Source: JAAYED01 sp040772225
GTDB taxonomy: Bacteria; Chloroflexota; Anaerolineae; UBA1429
DNA length: 64,000 bases
Assembly (NCBI GenBank): GCA_040772225.1
Contig: JAXGYO010000002.1
Span: 1,302,001-1,366,000, forward strand
Direction of reading: 5' to 3'
Position 1 is the first letter of the stretch; every line of letters starts with the position of its first letter. The notes beneath the pieces are model-generated. The model worked only from the letters and a program-made list of their open reading frames with translations. It was not told the DNA's origin and did not search any database. This document shows positions 16,287 through 25,674 of this stretch, piece after piece. The position numbers were made by a program, and so were the translations under genes.

Positions 16287-18965
16287 CTACTGGCCCAGTT
16301 CAGCGATCCGCGCCTCGAGCCGCGAGCGCTGCTCTGTATAGGTCTCGAGCTTTTCCCGTTCTTTGGCCACTACGGCCTCCGGTGCACGCCCCGTAAAGCG
16401 CTCGTTCGCCAGCAAGGCCGTGACCCTCTCCAGTTCTTTAGCCACCGTCTCCAGCTCGCGCCCAAGCCGCTCCCGTTCGCGGTCGAGATCCACAAGGGCC
16501 TCCAGCGGCAGAAATGCCTCATAGCCGGAGGTCACCAGTGCCAGTGCCTTTTCCGGTGCAGTGGGTAACTGCTCGGTGATCTCCAACTGGCGCTGGTCGA
16601 TCCGCGCCAGAGAGGCCAGAACCGAGGCCTGCAGGGTTAGGAACTCTGCCAGCGGGCCCGCGGCGATAGTGGCAGCGATGCGGCGCCCCGGGTCGACGTC
16701 ATACTCGGTGCGTGCGTTCCGGATCGACCGCACCAGATCCATCAGTCCCGTCACACGCTCGCTCGCCTCGGTGTCCTCTGCCCCTGCCCTGGGCCAGGCG
16801 GCAACAATCAGCGCCTCGCCTTCGTGGGGCAGGTATTGCCAGAGCGCCTCGGTCACAAAGGGCATGTAGGGATGCAGCAGCCGCAGCGCCCCGTCGAGCA
16901 CATACACCAGCACGCGACGGGCAGCGTCAGCCGCCGCCTGGTCATCGCCGCGCAGACGGGTCTTGCACATCTCGATGTACCAGTCGCAGTACTCGCCCCA
17001 GAGGAACTCGTAGATCTGCCGTCCGGCCTCGCCCAGCTGGTAGCCCTCGATCAGGCGCGTCGCGTCGGATACCAGGGCATGGTACCGGCTGATGATCCAC
17101 CGGTCTGCCTCGTCGTCAAAATGCGCCGGATCGAGCACGCCCGACGATGCGTACTGTCCCGGATTTTCCCCCAGGTTGCCCAGCACAAATCGGGTAGCCT
17201 GCCAGATCTTGTTGCAAAAGTTACGGTTGGCCTCGATGCGGCTCTCGGAGAGCTTCATGTCATTCCCTGGCGTCGAACCGGTCAGCAGCGTAAAGCGCAA
17301 CGGATCGAGACCGTACTCCTTGATGATAAAGAGCGGATCATAGCGCCACGCGTCCTCCATGGACTTGCTAATCTTTTCACCCTGCTCGTTGCGCACCAGG
17401 CCGTGCAGATATACCGTGTGGAAGGGCACCTCCCCCGTAAAGTACATGCCCATCATGATCATCCGAGCGACCCAGAAGAATATGATGTCATAGGCGGTCT
17501 CGAGCACTGACGTGGGATAAAAGTAGGCCAGATCCTCGGTCTGCTCGGGCCAGCCCAGCGTCGAAAAAGGCCACAGCCCTGAGGAGAACCAGGTATCCAG
17601 CACATCCGAGTCCTGACGCAGCGCGCCAGAACCGCACTTCTGGCACTTTTCCGGATCCTCACGGGCCACGATCATCTCGCCACAGTCGTCGCAGTACCAC
17701 ACCGGAATGCGGTGACCCCACCAGAGTTGTCGCGAGATGCACCAGTCATGGATGTTCTCCATCCAATTGTAGTAGATCGCATTGAATCGTTCGGGTACGA
17801 TCCGGATACGCCCATCGCGCACTGCCTCAATGGCTGGCCCGGCCAGCACCTGGGCACGGACGAACCACTGCGTGGAGATGCGCGGCTCCACCACGGTTGC
17901 GCAGCGCTGGCAGTGGCCTACGGCATGCTCATACGGCACCACCTTGATCAGATCGCCGGCCGCCTCGATATCCCTGACGATGTTCTCGCGACAGGCATAT
18001 CGGTCCTGGCCCGCGTAGGGCCCCGCCGCCTCGCCCATCGTCATATCATCGTTCATGACGTTGATGATCGCCAGGCCGTGGCGCTGCCCGATACCATAGT
18101 CCACCGGATCGTGCGCCGGGGTCACCTTGACCGCACCTGTGCCAAACTCCCGATCCACGGCATCATCTGCGACCACAGGGATTAGCCGCCCGATCACCGG
18201 CAGTCGCAACTTGCGCCCGATCAGCGCCGCGTAGCGTTCATCTTCCGGGTGCACCGCCACAGCCGTGTCGCCCAAAATCGTCTCAGGGCGGGTGGTGGCT
18301 ACCGTGATGGAAGCGTCCCCCTCCTCGGTCCAGTAGCGCACGTACCAGAGATGCCCGGCGGTGTTCTCATGCTCCACCTCCAGATCGGAGATAGCCGTGC
18401 CGCAACGCGGGCACCAGTTGATCAGGTACTCGCCGCGATAGATCAGACCGTCCTCGTACAACCGCACAAAGGCCTCGCGCACGGCGCGGGAGAGGGCCGG
18501 CTCCATGGTAAAGCGCTCGCGCTCCCAATCGCAGGAGACACCGAGGGCATAATGCTGCTCGGTGATGCGCTTGTGGTAGATCTCTTTCCACTCCCAGACC
18601 CGCTCGAGAAACTTTTCGCGGCCAAGATCGTGCCGCGTGAGACCCTCTTTGCCGATCTCGCGCTCCACCACCGCCTGGGTGGCGATTCCGGCGTGGTCGG
18701 TGCCGGGCACCCAGAGCGTCGGCTGGCCGGTCATACGCCGGTACCGGATCAGGCCATCCTCGACGGCTGCCACGATGGCGTGACCCAGGTGTAAGGCCCC
18801 GGTGACGTTGGGGGGTGGCATCGAAATGACAAAAGGCTTTTGGTCCTTGTCGATGCGCGGCTTGAAATCGCCGCGGTCCCACCACCACCTGTAGAGGGGT
18901 TGCTCAATGGCCGCGGAGTCATAGGTCTGGGGCATCTCCTGCGGTAGCGGCGCTCGTTCACTCAT
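16287..18965 (-). CDS. valS: Valyl-tRNA synthetase
   Basis: The 892-residue class I synthetase charges tRNA-Val. It shows PPPNVTGALHLGHAIV (HIGH motif), the CP1 editing domain with TTRPETILGDTAVAVHP, the KISKS motif (GEKISKS), the WCISRQLWWGHRIPVWYC zinc-type segment and a C-terminal coiled coil (about 830-892) typical of ValRS. ATG 18965 is chosen over upstream in-frame codons because those lie inside the T-box leader. Its expression is predicted to be controlled by the T-box at 18994-19292. Confidence 0.97.
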   Translation of the reverse strand: MSERAPLPQEMPQTYDSAAIEQPLYRWWWDRGDFKPRIDKDQKPFVISMPPPNVTGALHLGHAIVAAVEDGLIRYRRMTGQPTLWVPGTDHAGIATQAVVEREIGKEGLTRHDLGREKFLERVWEWKEIYHKRITEQHYALGVSCDWERERFTMEPALSRAVREAFVRLYEDGLIYRGEYLINWCPRCGTAISDLEVEHENTAGHLWYVRYWTEEGDASITVATTRPETILGDTAVAVHPEDERYAALIGRKLRLPVIGRLIPVVADDAVDREFGTGAVKVTPAHDPVDYGIGQRHGLAIINVMNDDMTMGEAAGPYAGQDRYACRENIVRDIEAAGDLIKVVPYEHAVGHCQRCATVVEPRISTQWFVRAQVLAGPAIEAVRDGRIRIVPERFNAIYYNWMENIHDWCISRQLWWGHRIPVWYCDDCGEMIVAREDPEKCQKCGSGALRQDSDVLDTWFSSGLWPFSTLGWPEQTEDLAYFYPTSVLETAYDIIFFWVARMIMMGMYFTGEVPFHTVYLHGLVRNEQGEKISKSMEDAWRYDPLFIIKEYGLDPLRFTLLTGSTPGNDMKLSESRIEANRNFCNKIWQATRFVLGNLGENPGQYASSGVLDPAHFDDEADRWIISRYHALVSDATRLIEGYQLGEAGRQIYEFLWGEYCDWYIEMCKTRLRGDDQAAADAARRVLVYVLDGALRLLHPYMPFVTEALWQYLPHEGEALIVAAWPRAGAEDTEASERVTGLMDLVRSIRNARTEYDVDPGRRIAATIAAGPLAEFLTLQASVLASLARIDQRQLEITEQLPTAPEKALALVTSGYEAFLPLEALVDLDRERERLGRELETVAKELERVTALLANERFTGRAPEAVVAKEREKLETYTEQRSRLEARIAELGQ

Positions 18966-18993
18966 GGTGCGATCCTTCCTTCCTCTCGGCATC

Positions 18994-19292
18994 AAAAAAC
19001 CCCTCCATCTCGCGGAGACGGACGTCTCCGGAGACGAAAGGGGATCATCCTTCCGCGGTACCACTCCGGTTTGCCGCCCCGTAGGGCGACACACTCAATC
19101 CGCTGTAACGGGCGGATCCCGATGGACCGATACTTGCTGCCGGCGGTATACTCATCGCCAGCGATGTACCCATCGCCAACTCCCGGGCGACCTTCAGAAG
19201 CGTCTGCTGCGGAGGGCTTACAGCCGGCGGCCCCCCTTCTCTATCAGCGCGCTACTCCCTACTCCTCCCGATCACAGTCCCTGCCTATTGAC
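18994..19292 (-). promoter_or_regulatory. T-box leader (Val specifier) of valS
   Basis: On the minus strand the leader contains a stem I region with AGAGAAGG and GGCTGTAAGCC, the specifier context TGAAG-GTC-GCCCGGGAG (GTC, a valine codon, at 19189-19191), the T-box GGAGTGGTACCGCGG (19053-19067), and a downstream GC-rich terminator whose stem ends AGGGG followed by TTTTTT (18994-18999). Uncharged tRNA-Val would pair with the specifier and, through its CCA end, with the T-box, favouring antitermination. The specifier matches the downstream gene, which strongly supports the call. Confidence 0.92.
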
Positions 19293-19298
19293 ACCGCG

Positions 19299-19327
19299 AT
19301 GATATCATGTGAGGAACCGACTGTCAA
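19299..19327 (-). promoter_or_regulatory. Promoter of valS
   Basis: TTGACA, 17 nt, TATCAT on the minus strand. Initiation near 19292 would give a leader of about 327 nt covering the whole T-box. Confidence 0.85.
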
Positions 19328-19421
19328 AGCTCACGCGCCCGCACGCAAGAGGAAATGAACCGTTTTCGCATCTGGTGCGTATAATCAGTGTAGCGTGATC
19401 AAACAGAGCGGGGAGGAACGC

Positions 19422-19805
19422 ATGGAGGATTGGTCGAAACGGGAGATCGGAGACGCCGGGGCAGGCTGGCGCGAGTGTAACGTTGTCGCGATAGCGCAGT
19501 CCCTGGCGCGGGAGATCACCTGCAGAAGCCTGCCCCGCGGCCATATGTTTCGGGGAATGTTGTTTTCAGAACGGATCGCCGAGATGCGGCGCCGATATAC
19601 GAATCTCGAGGATCTGGTGCTGGAACTCCCGCTCTGCGAAGAGTATCAGGAGCAGTATGGCACTGCCTGCTGCGCCGCCATGGTCAATCTGGACGATCCG
19701 GAACGCTGCACCGCGATGGACGAGGCGATCGCGCTCCTGCGCCAGGCCGCCTCCGCCGCGGCGGTGAAAAAGTACCGCATGTGGCGGATGGGGATCTACG
19801 ACTAG
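19422..19805 (+). CDS. Hypothetical protein
   Basis: I do not recognise this 127-residue protein. ATG 19422 follows GGGGAGG at good spacing, and TATAAT at 19380-19385 is a possible -10 element. It starts MEDWSKREIGDAG, has no signal peptide or membrane helix, and contains several cysteines in LCEEYQEQYGTACCAAM and PERC that could bind a metal. The C-terminus is helical and basic (AVKKYRMWRMGIYD). It stands alone between the divergent valS promoter and the convergent proS. Confidence 0.65.
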   Translation: MEDWSKREIGDAGAGWRECNVVAIAQSLAREITCRSLPRGHMFRGMLFSERIAEMRRRYTNLEDLVLELPLCEEYQEQYGTACCAAMVNLDDPERCTAMDEAIALLRQAASAAAVKKYRMWRMGIYD

Positions 19806-19855
19806 GGCACCTCAGGGCGCGTTGCCCCTCGCCTGACTCTATCCTGGGCAGGCGA

Positions 19856-21574
19856 TTACGGCCATCTGGTCTCACGAATCAACTGTAACAGAACATCCAG
19901 CGGTTCCAGCGCCACGATCCGCGCCTCCGCCTCCCAGCGTTGCTTGAGTTCCACGGCGCCCTGGGCGAGGGTGCGCGGGCTCAGAGTCAGGCGCACGGGC
20001 ACGCCCAGCAGATCGGCGTCGTTAAACTTGACGCCCGCGCGCTCGGGGCGGTCGTCGTAGAGCACGTCCAGCCCTGACGCCTCGAGTTCCGCGTAAAGAG
20101 CTTCGGCTGCCCGATCCTCCTCTGTGCCGGGGTGCGCAAGCGACACGAGGTGCACCTGGAAGGGCGCCACCGCTGTGGGCCAGATCAGGCCCTTGTCGTC
20201 GTGGCACGCCTCCATGATGCAGGCCATCAGCCGCCCCAGGCCGATGCCATAGCAGCCCATCTGCGGCGGCCGCCTCTCGCCCGACTCGTCCAAAAAGCCC
20301 GCGCCGAGCGCCTCAGCATACTTGGTGCCGAGCTGAAAGATGTGCCCAACTTCGATGGCGCGAATGGCCTCCAGGGGTTTGCCACAGTGAGGACAAGGAT
20401 CGCCCGCCCGGGCGAGGGCGATATCGGCCACTATGTTTGGCGTAAAGTCGCGCCCGGCGTTGACATTGCGCAGGTGGTACCCGAATCGGTTGGCGCCGGC
20501 CACATAGTTGGCGCCCGAGCGTACCGAGTCGTCAGCCACAACGATCCCACTTGAGAACCCGATGGGCGAGGCGTACCCGGGCACCACACCGGCGGCTGCC
20601 AGCATCTCCGGCGTGGCGGCGAGCAGATCGACGCCCCCCAGCGCGGCCGAGAGCTTGGCCTCGTTCACGTCCAGGTCGCCGCGAATGACTGCAAACACCA
20701 CCTCACCGTTGTCCGCCCGCTGGAAGAACACCGCTTTGAGGGTCTGCGCCTCACCGACACCCAGCACGGCGGCAACAGCGGCGATCGTCGTCGCCCCCGG
20801 GGTGGCGACCTGCTCCAGCGGCAAAGGGTCCCCCGCCGGTGCGGGCGACAGGCGGATGCGCGCCCCTTCGACGTTGGCCGCATAGCCACAGGCGGAGCAC
20901 GTGATCAATTGATCCTCGCCATAGGGGCTGAGGTACATAAACTCGTGCGACACGTGGCCGCCCATCATGCCCGAGGCGGCCTCTACGGGCCGCGCCGGGA
21001 TCCCGCACCGGGCAAAGATGCGTTCGTAGGCCCCATACACCCGGGCATACGACTCGGCCATCCCGGCCTCGTCGCGATCAAAGGAGTAGGCGTCCTTCAT
21101 GAGGAACTCGCGCGTGCGCACCAGCCCGCCCCGGGAGCGGGGCTCGTCCCTGAACTTGGTCTGGATCTGGTACACCAGGCAGGGCATCTGCCGGTAGGAG
21201 TGAATCTCCTGGCGGGCCAGATCGGTGACGACCTCCTCGTGAGTCATACCCAGCACCAGCGCCTGCCCGGAGCGGTCCCGGAAGCGCGCCAGCGCCGGCC
21301 CGGGGGCCGGGGCCTGGTAGCGACCGGAAGCCTGCCACAGCTCGGCCGGCTGCACCACAGGCATAGAGATCTCCTGGCCGTCGATGGCATCCATCTCCTC
21401 GCGGATGATCGCCTGGATCCGCCGCATCACCCGCCAGCCGACCGGCAGCAGCGCATAGATACCCTGCGCCACCTGGCGCATCAGGCCGGCCCGCAGCGCG
21501 AGTTGGTGACCGGGAAGCTCGGCCTCGGACGGAACCTCGCGCAGACGTTGGCCGAACAATGTGGACAGGCGCAT
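19856..21574 (-). CDS. proS: Prolyl-tRNA synthetase, bacterial type
   Basis: The 572-residue class II synthetase has motif 2 (TKFRDEPRSRGGLVRTREF), LVLGMTHEEVVTDLA, motif 3 (GCYGIGLGRLMACI) and a C-terminal anticodon-binding domain (FQVHLVSLAHPG...LYDDRPERAGVKFNDADLLG). Between motifs 2 and 3, about residues 220-390, lies the YbaK-like editing insertion that removes mischarged Ala; this marks the bacterial type. ATG 21574 is preferred to GTG 21580 because AAGGAG is then 7 nt away. No T-box is visible upstream, in contrast to valS. Confidence 0.96.
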   Translation of the reverse strand: MRLSTLFGQRLREVPSEAELPGHQLALRAGLMRQVAQGIYALLPVGWRVMRRIQAIIREEMDAIDGQEISMPVVQPAELWQASGRYQAPAPGPALARFRDRSGQALVLGMTHEEVVTDLARQEIHSYRQMPCLVYQIQTKFRDEPRSRGGLVRTREFLMKDAYSFDRDEAGMAESYARVYGAYERIFARCGIPARPVEAASGMMGGHVSHEFMYLSPYGEDQLITCSACGYAANVEGARIRLSPAPAGDPLPLEQVATPGATTIAAVAAVLGVGEAQTLKAVFFQRADNGEVVFAVIRGDLDVNEAKLSAALGGVDLLAATPEMLAAAGVVPGYASPIGFSSGIVVADDSVRSGANYVAGANRFGYHLRNVNAGRDFTPNIVADIALARAGDPCPHCGKPLEAIRAIEVGHIFQLGTKYAEALGAGFLDESGERRPPQMGCYGIGLGRLMACIMEACHDDKGLIWPTAVAPFQVHLVSLAHPGTEEDRAAEALYAELEASGLDVLYDDRPERAGVKFNDADLLGVPVRLTLSPRTLAQGAVELKQRWEAEARIVALEPLDVLLQLIRETRWP

Positions 21575-21603
21575 TTCCACTCTCCTTCACCATGGTAGAC
21601 CGG

Positions 21604-21632
21604 TTGACGACATCCAGATGGTTCCCTATCAT
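21604..21632 (+). promoter_or_regulatory. Promoter of the MBL hydrolase gene
   Basis: TTGACG, 17 nt, TATCAT, 40 nt upstream of the ATG at 21672, in the gap shared with divergent proS. Confidence 0.7.
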
Positions 21633-21671
21633 CGTACCGGTGTCGCACAGCATCTGCAACAGGGGCAAGCC

Positions 21672-22313
21672 ATGGAACTGATCACGCTACCGGTGGGCTT
21701 TACGGCAGCCAACTGCTACCTCGTCGCTTGCGAGCGCACGCGCGAGGCGCTGGTCATCGATCCGGGAGACGAAGCCGAAGTCATCCTGCAAGAGATCGCG
21801 AGCCGCGGCCTAGATATCAAGCTCATCGTCCTGACGCATTTTCACTTTGACCACGTCGGCGCTGTCCCAGAGTTGCAGCAGGCCACCGGGGCGCCGGTGT
21901 GCATCGGCGCCGGGGACGCCCCTCTCCTGGAGAACCCGCCCGTGATGTTCGGCGCGCGCGGGCCGGCCGGACTCAAAGCAGACCGCCTGCTTTTTAGCGG
22001 CGACAGCCTTCAGGTGGGCGACATCACCGCGACCGTCATCGAGACCCCCGGGCACTCCCCGGGCGGCATTTCACTCTACGTACCAGCCGGTGCGCCGTCG
22101 GGCGCAGGATCGCTCTTCGCAGGAGACGCCCTCTTCCACCAGGGTGTGGGGCGCACCGACCTCCCGGGCTCCTCGACAGCGACGCTGGTCAACAGCATCC
22201 GAACGCAGTTGTACATCCTGCCTGACGACACAATCGTCTACCCCGGCCACGGACCTCAGACCACCATCGGCTACGAAAAACGCCACAATCCCTTTGTGCG
22301 CGCTCGCGACTAA
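21672..22313 (+). CDS. MBL-fold metallohydrolase (glyoxalase II/YcbL-like)
   Basis: The 213-residue protein has the metallo-beta-lactamase metal motif THFHFDHVG (HxHxDH), the bridging His in ETPGHSPGGIS, the Asp in FAGDALFHQGVGRTDLPG and the last His in VYPGHGPQTTIGYEK. GRTDLPG plus PGHGP is typical of YcbL/glyoxalase II-like hydrolases acting on thioesters. The N-terminus MELITLPVGFTAANCYLVAC matches the family start, so ATG 21672 is used rather than the longer frame to 21561. No signal peptide, so cytoplasmic. The substrate is not certain. Confidence 0.9.
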   Translation: MELITLPVGFTAANCYLVACERTREALVIDPGDEAEVILQEIASRGLDIKLIVLTHFHFDHVGAVPELQQATGAPVCIGAGDAPLLENPPVMFGARGPAGLKADRLLFSGDSLQVGDITATVIETPGHSPGGISLYVPAGAPSGAGSLFAGDALFHQGVGRTDLPGSSTATLVNSIRTQLYILPDDTIVYPGHGPQTTIGYEKRHNPFVRARD

Positions 22314-22335
22314 CTCATAGCGGCTTTCAGCCTGG

Positions 22336-23220
22336 TCAGGGCAGCGCGTGTCTGGCGCGCACTGCCTCCTGGCCGCGACCGCTTGTGGCAAATGCCGCCA
22401 GGGCGCTCGCCTCCGTGCTATATCCCTCTGCACTAACCAGATAAAGGCCATAGCCCAGCGGGTATTGACCTTTTTCGATGTTAGCCCTTGTCGGCAGCAG
22501 GAGATCTATCGCCAGGACACTAACAGGGGCATCGTCCGGCAGGCAGGCCGCGGCCGCATAGCCGATCGCCAATGGGTTCGCAGCTACGAACTCCGCCACC
22601 GCAGAATCGCTGGCCAGGACACGGGCCGTGCTGGAGACGCGGGCACCTGCCATCACGCTGGCATCGAATACGTCCCTCGCCGCGGTGCCCGGCGCCTGCA
22701 CTGCCAGCTGTGGCTGGCCCGCAGGAGCGCCCAGGGCGGACCAATCGCTGATCTCACCAGAAAAGAGCGCCCGCAGGTCCTCCGCCGAAATCCGTGCCAT
22801 CGTGATGCTCTGGTGCGCGACGATCGCCAACCCGGAGCGCGCCAAGAGGGTCACTGTCAATGCGCCGGCCTGTTCATAGAGCTCTGATGCGTCTCGTGCA
22901 GCCACCAGCGCGAGATCGGCTTGTCCATCCGCCAGAGCTTGCAGCGCCGAGACGCCGCCCATCGTCAGCGGCATGATCGTAACGTCGGGATGTCGCTCGG
23001 CATAGGCAGGCAACAGGTCTTGAGCAAGGCACTCGGCTTCCCGGCCGATCGCGAGGCGCAGCGGCAGCTCTGTGACGACGTCCTGGGCGATGGCAACGGC
23101 ATCTGGCCTGCCCAGTGGCACAAAGACCGTGTCGCAGCCGAGCAGTGCCAGGCACAGGCCCACGAGCATTGCCGTGTTCAGCGCAGTCGCCGCGCGAACG
23201 AACCTGTGCCGCGCAGCCAC
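22336..23220 (-). CDS. PstS-like substrate-binding lipoprotein
   Basis: From GTG 23220 the product is 294 residues with a clean lipoprotein signal: basic start (AARHRFVRAA), hydrophobic core and lipobox LLGC. The mature part resembles periplasmic phosphate-binding-like proteins: ITMARISAEDLRALFSGEISDWSALG, TAARDVFDASVMAG and an AEFVAANPLAIGYAA segment. The GTG start overlaps the last base of the uppP TAG stop, giving translational coupling. No pst permease genes are nearby, so it may be an orphan sensor or binding protein. The frame is open to 23385, but those codons lie within uppP. Confidence 0.8.
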   Translation of the reverse strand: MAARHRFVRAATALNTAMLVGLCLALLGCDTVFVPLGRPDAVAIAQDVVTELPLRLAIGREAECLAQDLLPAYAERHPDVTIMPLTMGGVSALQALADGQADLALVAARDASELYEQAGALTVTLLARSGLAIVAHQSITMARISAEDLRALFSGEISDWSALGAPAGQPQLAVQAPGTAARDVFDASVMAGARVSSTARVLASDSAVAEFVAANPLAIGYAAAACLPDDAPVSVLAIDLLLPTRANIEKGQYPLGYGLYLVSAEGYSTEASALAAFATSGRGQEAVRARHALP

Positions 23221-24041
23221 TAGGCCCCGCGCACCAAAAAGACCACCAGCGTCAACAGGCCCAGCCCCCAGCAATAGAACGAAAACGCACGGAGACTGTG
23301 CCGCTGCACAAAGCGAAAGAGGACGGTGATCGCAAAGTAGCCGCTCACAAAGGCCGCCAGCATGCCGATCGCGAGCGTACCCCACGAGCCCGTCAGCCCC
23401 GCCTGGGTGACCAAATCGAGAAGCTCCATTCCTGCCGCACCCAGGATCACCGGGATAGACATGACAAAGGCATAGCGAGCCGCCTCGGGACGAGCCAGGC
23501 CGCGCGCCATGCCGGTGGCCATGGTTGCGCCGGAGCGCGAGATGCCCGGGATGAGGGCAGCGGCCTGTGCCAGTCCGATCAATCCTGCGTCACTGGTCGT
23601 GATCTCGGACATGGCACGGTCGCCCCTGCCCCTTTCAGCGAGATACAGCACGGTACCCGTGACCAGGAGAAATACCGCCACCGCCGCCGGCGAGCCAAAG
23701 GCGCTCTCGATAAGGTTGTCAAGCAAGAGGGCAACAAGCACGGCGGGGATGCTGCTGATGATCACCAGCCAGGCCAGCCGGCTCGCAGGCGTGTCTGCCC
23801 GTCGCCGCGCGATCAGTTCGATCAGGCCGCGAACGAGCATGACCAGCTCTGCACGAAAAAAGAGCAGAATGGCCAGCAGGGTCGCCAGGTGAACCAGCAC
23901 GTCAAAGGTAAAACCGGGGGGATCCAGCTTGAGCAACCAGGGCACCACCACGAGATGCCCCGAACTGCTGACCGGCAGAAACTCGGTCAGCCCCTGAAGA
24001 ACGCCCCACAGCACAGCCTCGATCGCAGTCACACCCACCAT
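23220..24041 (-). CDS. uppP: Undecaprenyl-diphosphatase UppP (BacA)
   Basis: The 273-residue multi-spanning membrane enzyme recycles the undecaprenyl carrier for peptidoglycan and other wall polymers; it also confers bacitracin tolerance. Signatures are GVLQGLTEFLPVSSSGHL near the N-terminus (the Glu and SSSGH motif) and the second active-site repeat IPGISRSGATMATGMARG. Eight or so hydrophobic segments follow. It is 21 nt downstream of tgt on the same strand and 1 nt overlaps the following lipoprotein gene, so the three are likely co-transcribed. Confidence 0.95.
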   Translation of the reverse strand: MVGVTAIEAVLWGVLQGLTEFLPVSSSGHLVVVPWLLKLDPPGFTFDVLVHLATLLAILLFFRAELVMLVRGLIELIARRRADTPASRLAWLVIISSIPAVLVALLLDNLIESAFGSPAAVAVFLLVTGTVLYLAERGRGDRAMSEITTSDAGLIGLAQAAALIPGISRSGATMATGMARGLARPEAARYAFVMSIPVILGAAGMELLDLVTQAGLTGSWGTLAIGMLAAFVSGYFAITVLFRFVQRHSLRAFSFYCWGLGLLTLVVFLVRGA

Positions 24042-24062
24042 CCTCTCACCCCGGCTGGGTAA

Positions 24063-25271
24063 TCAGTTTCGCGCCCGAACGGCACGTTTATAGATGGCTT
24101 TGTCCCGTCGCCGCACGCCCTCGTCGACAACCTGATACTGGGCCAGAAATTCCTGCCGCAGGTCGGCAAAGGTTCCCTCTTCGATCGAATGGCGTATCCT
24201 CAGCATCAAGTCGAGCAAAAAGTGCACATTGTGCAGTGTGCTCAGATGCGAGGCCAGCAACTCTTTCGCGATGGTAAGATGCCGCAGGTACGCCCGTGTA
24301 AAGTGCTGGCAGGTGTAGCAAGTACAACCCTCCTGGATAGGGGCTGGATCTTCCTTGAACCGGGCGTTACGGAGGTTCATTCGTCCGGCAGGAGTAAATA
24401 CTGAGCCATTGCGTCCCAGCCGGCTGGGAAGTACGCAGTCAAAGATGTCAATGCCTCGCGCCACACCTTCAACCAGGTCCTCAGGCGAGCCCACACCCAT
24501 CAGATACCGGGGCCTGTCCTCCGGCAACAGCGGCGTGACGTGGTCGAGAATGCGCAACATATCCGCCTTGCTCTCTCCCACAGACAGCCCGCCTATCGCG
24601 TAACCCGGAAAGCCCAAAGACGTGAGCGCTCGGGCGCTCTCGGCCCTCAGGTCCTCGTAAATACCCCCCTGAACGATACCGAACAGGGCCTGATCCTGGC
24701 GGGTGTGTGCGGCCAGGCAGCGTTCAGCCCACAGGTGCGTCCGGTGCATCGCCTCGACGATATACGCTCTATCGTCTGGCCTCGCGCACTCATCCAGCAC
24801 CATGGCGATGTCCGAGCCCAGCGTCTCTTGAATCTCAACGACCTTTTCCGGCGTGAAACGGTGCTCAGAGCCGTCGATATGCGAGCGGAAGGTGACGCCA
24901 TCGTCGCTCACCTGGCGCAGCCCCTCCAGGGAAAACACTTGAAAGCCGCCGCTATCGGTAAGGATCGGGCCATGCCACCCCATAAAGGTATGGAGACCTC
25001 CCAACCGGCCAATCACATCGGCGCCGGGGCGCAGATAGAGATGATAGGTATTGGAGAGGATCATCGGCGCGCCCAGTTCCTGTAGGTCCCTGGGCGTCAG
25101 GCTCTTGACCGTGGCCTGCGTGCCCACCGGGCAGAACACCGGGGTCGGTACGATACCGTGGGTGGTGTAGAGGGTGCCGCGCCGGGCGAGCGACGCAGCG
25201 TCCGTGGTAAGCAAGTCAAACGCCCCTGCGGGGGGCGCGCCGGGGCGCAAAGGGTTCACTAATTGGTTCAT
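24063..25271 (-). CDS. tgt: Queuine tRNA-ribosyltransferase
   Basis: Tgt exchanges guanine-34 for preQ1 in GUN-anticodon tRNAs. The 402-residue protein has LSNTYHLYLRPG, the catalytic-Asp segment ILTDSGGFQVFSL, the second Asp in GVARGIDIFDCVLPSRLGRNG and the zinc motif CTCYTCQHFTRAYLRHL. The N-terminus has about 15 residues more than usual before FDLLTTDAASLARRGTLYTTHG. The queuosine synthesis genes are not in the window. Confidence 0.96.
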   Translation of the reverse strand: MNQLVNPLRPGAPPAGAFDLLTTDAASLARRGTLYTTHGIVPTPVFCPVGTQATVKSLTPRDLQELGAPMILSNTYHLYLRPGADVIGRLGGLHTFMGWHGPILTDSGGFQVFSLEGLRQVSDDGVTFRSHIDGSEHRFTPEKVVEIQETLGSDIAMVLDECARPDDRAYIVEAMHRTHLWAERCLAAHTRQDQALFGIVQGGIYEDLRAESARALTSLGFPGYAIGGLSVGESKADMLRILDHVTPLLPEDRPRYLMGVGSPEDLVEGVARGIDIFDCVLPSRLGRNGSVFTPAGRMNLRNARFKEDPAPIQEGCTCYTCQHFTRAYLRHLTIAKELLASHLSTLHNVHFLLDLMLRIRHSIEEGTFADLRQEFLAQYQVVDEGVRRRDKAIYKRAVRARN

Positions 25272-25353
25272 TGGAGCATTATATCACACAGCCCGACTGG
25301 CAAGGAAGGCGACCCGCAGACAGCAGCCTGCGAGCCGCAGATCGAACGGTATC

Positions 25354-25587
25354 TCAGTGGTGGCAGGTAGCGCAGGAACCTCCGGCGCAGCCCGCACAGC
25401 CGCCTCCACCGATCGACTGCGTAGAGCCGTCCTCGCCGCGGCTAAAGCTCGCACAGCGCGAGATCATCCGGCGGGTGTCCTCGCCCTGGCAGGTTGGGCA
25501 GCGAACAGGTGCGTCGGCCTGAGAGAACGAGCGCAGACGATCGAACGTGATGTCGCAGTGCGGGCAGTAATACTCGTATAGAGGCAT
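25354..25587 (-). CDS. FmdB-family zinc ribbon protein
   Basis: The 77-residue protein starts MPLYEYYCPHCDITFDRLRSF, followed by VRCPTCQGEDTRRMIS; the two CxxC pairs form the FmdB zinc ribbon. The tail is Gly/Cys rich (GGGGCAGCAGGSC, then CHH) and may bind extra metal. ATG 25587 is preceded by GGAGGGGG. FmdB was named from formamidase operons as a putative regulator, but most members have no known role. It stands alone between tgt and the aminotransferase. Confidence 0.88.
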   Translation of the reverse strand: MPLYEYYCPHCDITFDRLRSFSQADAPVRCPTCQGEDTRRMISRCASFSRGEDGSTQSIGGGGCAGCAGGSCATCHH

Positions 25588-25674
25588 ATCCCCCTCCATG
25601 TAATCCCATCACCGGTACCAGATATCGCTATTATGTCTCGCGCGCTCGGGCTGTCAAGCCGGCAGCAACTGATG

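Noticed and set aside
19292..19327. Reading the in-frame extension of valS (to 19094) as its true start
   Set aside because: The extension lies within the T-box and its terminator; ATG 18965 begins the conserved protein.
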